Origin: Palleronia caenipelagi
Lineage (GTDB): Bacteria > Pseudomonadota > Alphaproteobacteria > Rhodobacterales > Rhodobacteraceae
DNA: 54,027 bases
Direction: 5' to 3'
Assembly (NCBI RefSeq): GCF_007004065.1
Contig: NZ_VFSV01000023.1
Span: 1-54,027 of the forward strand
How positions within the stretch are numbered: the first letter of the stretch is position 1; every line of letters starts with the position of its first letter. This document shows positions 51,689 through 54,027 of the stretch, piece after piece. Position numbers and translations under genes: made by a program. A model generated the notes under the pieces. The model saw only the letters and a program-made list of their open reading frames with translations. It was not told the DNA's origin and ran no database searches.

Positions 51689-51992
51689 TCACCAATGGTT
51701 CATCGCGGCTTGACGGAGTTCCCGGAACTCAGCGGAGGTCATTTCGTGGCGGGGCAGATGGAACAGGTTGGCGATTGGGTCGTGGATAGAGACGAACCGC
51801 TGCAGATGTCCCGGCGTCTTGAACCCCTTCATGATCCGCTCTCGTCGTCGCACCGGTTGGTGCGAATTTTCACCACGGTTGTTCAGGCCCTTGTGAGACC
51901 GGTGCTCAATACCCGGCTCGATCTCCTTCTTCGCTGCCGAATATGAGCTCAGCTTGTCAGTAACCATGACGCGGGGAAGGCCGTGCTTTTTC
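51689..51992 (-). pseudogene. 3' remnant of a second IS6-family transposase
   Basis: The minus-strand frame begins at the IS66 junction with KKHGLPRVMVTDKLSSYSAA (second DDE aspartate in VTDK) and continues through HRSHKGLNNRGENSH (Glu) to a normal C-terminus. It is related to, but clearly different from, the IS6 transposase at 744. The N-terminal half, including the first aspartate, is missing because the IS66 element interrupts it. A possible terminal sequence GGCACTGT lies near 51612. Confidence 0.8.
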
Positions 51993-52078
51993 GTAAGCGT
52001 CCGTTGAACCCGACCTAACGCGAGTGGTTAGGGTTGGCTAAGTGTCCACCATCGATAGTGGACACTTTGGAGCACTCT

Positions 52079-52459
52079 ATGAGCAGGCGGAAGAAGCGGT
52101 TTTGGGCTGACGAAGAGAAGCGGGAGATTTGCGCACAGGCTGTGACGCCGGGGATGTCGGTTGCGCAGGTGGCGCGGCGGTATGCGGTCAATGCGAACCT
52201 TATTTTCAAATGGTTGAAGGACCCGCGTTTTGCGCCACGGGCCAATGATCCAGAACAAGAGACGACATTTCTGCCGATTGAGATCGAGGCTAATGTCGCC
52301 CACGAACCCGCATCAATTGACGTGCCAATGCCGTCTGTGTCGGCACCTCTATCTGCCAGCCGGGTTGATATCACCCTATCGGATGGGCGACGCCTTCTGA
52401 TTGAAGGGCCGACCGCGCTGGCCTCTGTGGTCAGCTTGGTACAGGGACTGGCAGTTTGA
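52079..52459 (+). CDS. tnpA: IS66 accessory protein TnpA
   Basis: The 126-residue protein starts at ATG 52079 with [20 protein letters not shown], followed by the helix-turn-helix [20 protein letters not shown] and a C-terminal [15 protein letters not shown]. This is the usual IS66 OrfA/TnpA pattern. It overlaps tnpB by 4 bases. It helps transposition, probably by binding DNA. Confidence 0.9.
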   Translation: MSRRKKRFWADEEKREICAQAVTPGMSVAQVARRYAVNANLIFKWLKDPRFAPRANDPEQETTFLPIEIEANVAHEPASIDVPMPSVSAPLSASRVDITLSDGRRLLIEGPTALASVVSLVQGLAV

Positions 52460-52761
52460 TCCCCGTCCCGAGCAACACGCGCATCTGGCTGGCGGCAGGT
52501 GTCACGGACATGCGGCGCGGGTTCAATACGTTGGCCGCGCAGGCTGAGAAAGTTTTGGAACTTGATCCCTATTCAGGGCACCTGTTTGTGTTCCGGGGAC
52601 GGCGCGGTGATCTATTGAAGATCATCTGGTGGGATCCACAGGGTGCGTGCCTGTTCAGCAAGCGGTTGGAGAAGGGCCGCTTTGTGTGGCCCGCCGCCAA
52701 GGACGGCAAGGTCAGCGTCACGGCGGCGCAATTGTCGATGTTGCTGGAAGGGATCGACTGA
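52456..52761 (+). CDS. tnpB: IS66 accessory protein TnpB
   Basis: The 101-residue protein begins at TTG 52456, overlapping the tnpA stop, and contains the conserved IS66 Orf2 sequence: [37 protein letters not shown] and [14 protein letters not shown]. The role is accessory. The frame is complete. Confidence 0.93.
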   Translation: MIPVPSNTRIWLAAGVTDMRRGFNTLAAQAEKVLELDPYSGHLFVFRGRRGDLLKIIWWDPQGACLFSKRLEKGRFVWPAAKDGKVSVTAAQLSMLLEGID

Positions 52762-52873
52762 CGCATGCCGCAAAAGACATGGCGTCCGCTGAAGGTCGGA
52801 TAGAGTAATAAATACAGCATCTTGATTGCTTTCGGGATTCACGTTTTGTCCCTGATCCACTATAGGATCGGCG

Positions 52874-54027
52874 ATGCTGAAGGACCTCGATATCACCCCG
52901 GATGACCCTGCAGAACTGCGGGCCGTGAACCGTCTCCTCGCGGACGAGGTCAAATCGCAGGCGCTCTTGATCGAGAAGCTCAAGCATCAGCTTGCAGGCC
53001 AGAACCGTCATCGGTTTGGTGTGCGTTCCGAGAGTCTCGACCAGCTAAACCTGACCTTCGAAGAAGATGAGGCGATTGCCGAGGCAGCGGAAGAACAGGC
53101 CAAGCCTGCGCAACCAGCTCCTGAAGACAAGGCACCGCGCCAGCACAGCCGCAAGCCGCTGCCCGATCATCTGGACCGGCATGACGCAGTGCTGTCCCCG
53201 GGTGACGACTGCACGCGCTGCGGCGGCAAGCTGAAGACGCTCGGCGAGGATGTTACCGAAGAGCTTGAGTATGTGCCGGGCCGCTTCGTCGTGAACCGCA
53301 TCGTCCGGCCCCGCAAAGCCTGCGCGGGCTGCGAAGCGATTGTCCAATCGCCGCTGCCATCTCGCCCTATCGAGCGGGGAAGACCTGGCCCTGGCCTTTT
53401 GGCGCATGTTCTGGTCAGCAAATACGCCGATCATGTGCCGCTCTATCGCCAAAGCCAGATCTATTCCCGCGAAGGGATCGATCTGGATCGTTCGACGATG
53501 GCCGATTGGGTTGGCCGATCGACGGCGCTGCTGGACCCACTGGCCGATGAGATCGGACGGATTGTCCGGCGCGGCGAAGCCCTCTTTGCCGACGATACGC
53601 CTGTGAAGATGCAAGCGCCGGGCCAAAAGAAGACCAAGACGGCACGCGTCTGGACCTATGTGCGCGATGAGCGACCCTGGTCGGGATCATCGCCACCCTG
53701 CGCGTGGTATCAGTTCACCATTGATCGTAAAGGCGAACATCCGGTCAGCCATCTTGCAGACTACAAGGGCTGGGTCCACGCTGATGGATACTCCGGCTTC
53801 AACGGGCTGTTCGGCGAGAACAAGGCGGGTGAGATGGCCTGCGTGGCCCATGTCAGGCGTAAGTTTGTGGATGTCTTCGCATCCCAGGGCAACGCCATTG
53901 CCGAGGAAGCGATCCGGCGGATCGCTGAACTCTACACCGTGGAGAAAGACGCGCGTGGCAAATCGCCCGAAGAACGTATCGCGCTGCGGCAATCCCGATC
54001 AAAACCGATCTTCGATGACCTGGAAGC
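52874..54027 (+). CDS. tnpC: IS66 transposase TnpC (3' end outside the window)
   Basis: An open frame from ATG 52874 runs to the end of the window (384 codons) without a stop. It has the N-terminal leucine-zipper-like helix (LLIEKLKHQLAGQNRHRFGV), a zinc-binding motif with CTRCGG and later CAGC, the central IS66 domain (LVSKYADHVPLYRQSQIYSR), and two DDE aspartates in FADDTPVKM and HADGYSGFNGL. The rest of the catalytic core and the C-terminus lie beyond 54027. It is the DDE transposase of the element. Confidence 0.9.
   Translation, partial: MLKDLDITPDDPAELRAVNRLLADEVKSQALLIEKLKHQLAGQNRHRFGVRSESLDQLNLTFEEDEAIAEAAEEQAKPAQPAPEDKAPRQHSRKPLPDHLDRHDAVLSPGDDCTRCGGKLKTLGEDVTEELEYVPGRFVVNRIVRPRKACAGCEAIVQSPLPSRPIERGRPGPGLLAHVLVSKYADHVPLYRQSQIYSREGIDLDRSTMADWVGRSTALLDPLADEIGRIVRRGEALFADDTPVKMQAPGQKKTKTARVWTYVRDERPWSGSSPPCAWYQFTIDRKGEHPVSHLADYKGWVHADGYSGFNGLFGENKAGEMACVAHVRRKFVDVFASQGNAIAEEAIRRIAELYTVEKDARGKSPEERIALRQSRSKPIFDDLE

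Larger units (their letters stand above)
51993..54027 (+). mobile_element. IS66-family insertion sequence, right end outside the window
   Basis: The element carries the three standard genes tnpA, tnpB and tnpC in order, and starts with GTAAGCG at 51993, the hallmark left terminus of the IS66 family. It has inserted into an IS6-family transposase gene. The right terminus lies beyond 54027. Confidence 0.85.

Overview
The window looks like part of a large plasmid or chromid of a Rhodobacteraceae (Roseobacter-type) alphaproteobacterium. The main evidence is the replication module: a small initiator whose C-terminal half resembles DnaA domain I (the 'DnaA-like' plasmid type of Rhodobacterales), divergent from a parA-parB operon that carries three embedded palindromes. 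No tRNA, rRNA or core housekeeping gene was seen.

Layout. (1) 1-680: the edge of an unidentified block with the start of one minus-strand gene, a non-coding stretch holding five 11-bp tandem repeats, and the 3' remnant of a gene cut by an IS6-family element (681-1496). (2) 1508-16085: seven same-strand genes. They encode a WYL regulator, a dual-specificity phosphatase fused to an ADP-ribosylglycohydrolase, an AddB-like and an AddA-like helicase/nuclease pair, a DUF6361 protein, a phospholipase D-fold protein and a large helicase. The IS6 end abuts the ribosome binding site of the first gene. This resembles an anti-phage or anti-plasmid island but matches no named system that I recognise. (3) 16171-17872: an HTH/DUF1612 gene split by one in-frame stop, and a decayed serine recombinase. 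(4) 17907-23621: the replicon core (parB, parA, origin region, DnaA-like initiator), a conserved protein of unknown function and a ParDE toxin-antitoxin pair. (5) 23853-26365: a periplasmic PG-binding-like protein and an IS3-family element with a frameshifted orfB.

(6) 26450-51577: two divergent, tightly packed gene sets that look like one machine. The minus-strand set (five genes) encodes TadE/TadG-like proteins and two exported proteins. The plus-strand set encodes an exported unknown, a vWA protein, a MacB/LolD-type ABC ATPase and permease, a 41-residue membrane peptide, a CpaF ATPase, two pilin-like peptides, CpaB, a second CpaF with an N-terminal FHA domain, TadB, TadC, an FHA-like membrane protein, a 1110-residue membrane-anchored pseudokinase, a small exported protein and a CpaA-type prepilin peptidase. 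The parts suggest a Tad (type IVc pilus-like) apparatus wired to phospho-signalling and an ABC module, with no secretin or CpaE/TadZ in the window. This is the strongest candidate for an undescribed system.

(7) 51578-54027: an IS6-family remnant interrupted by an IS66-family element that runs off the end of the window.
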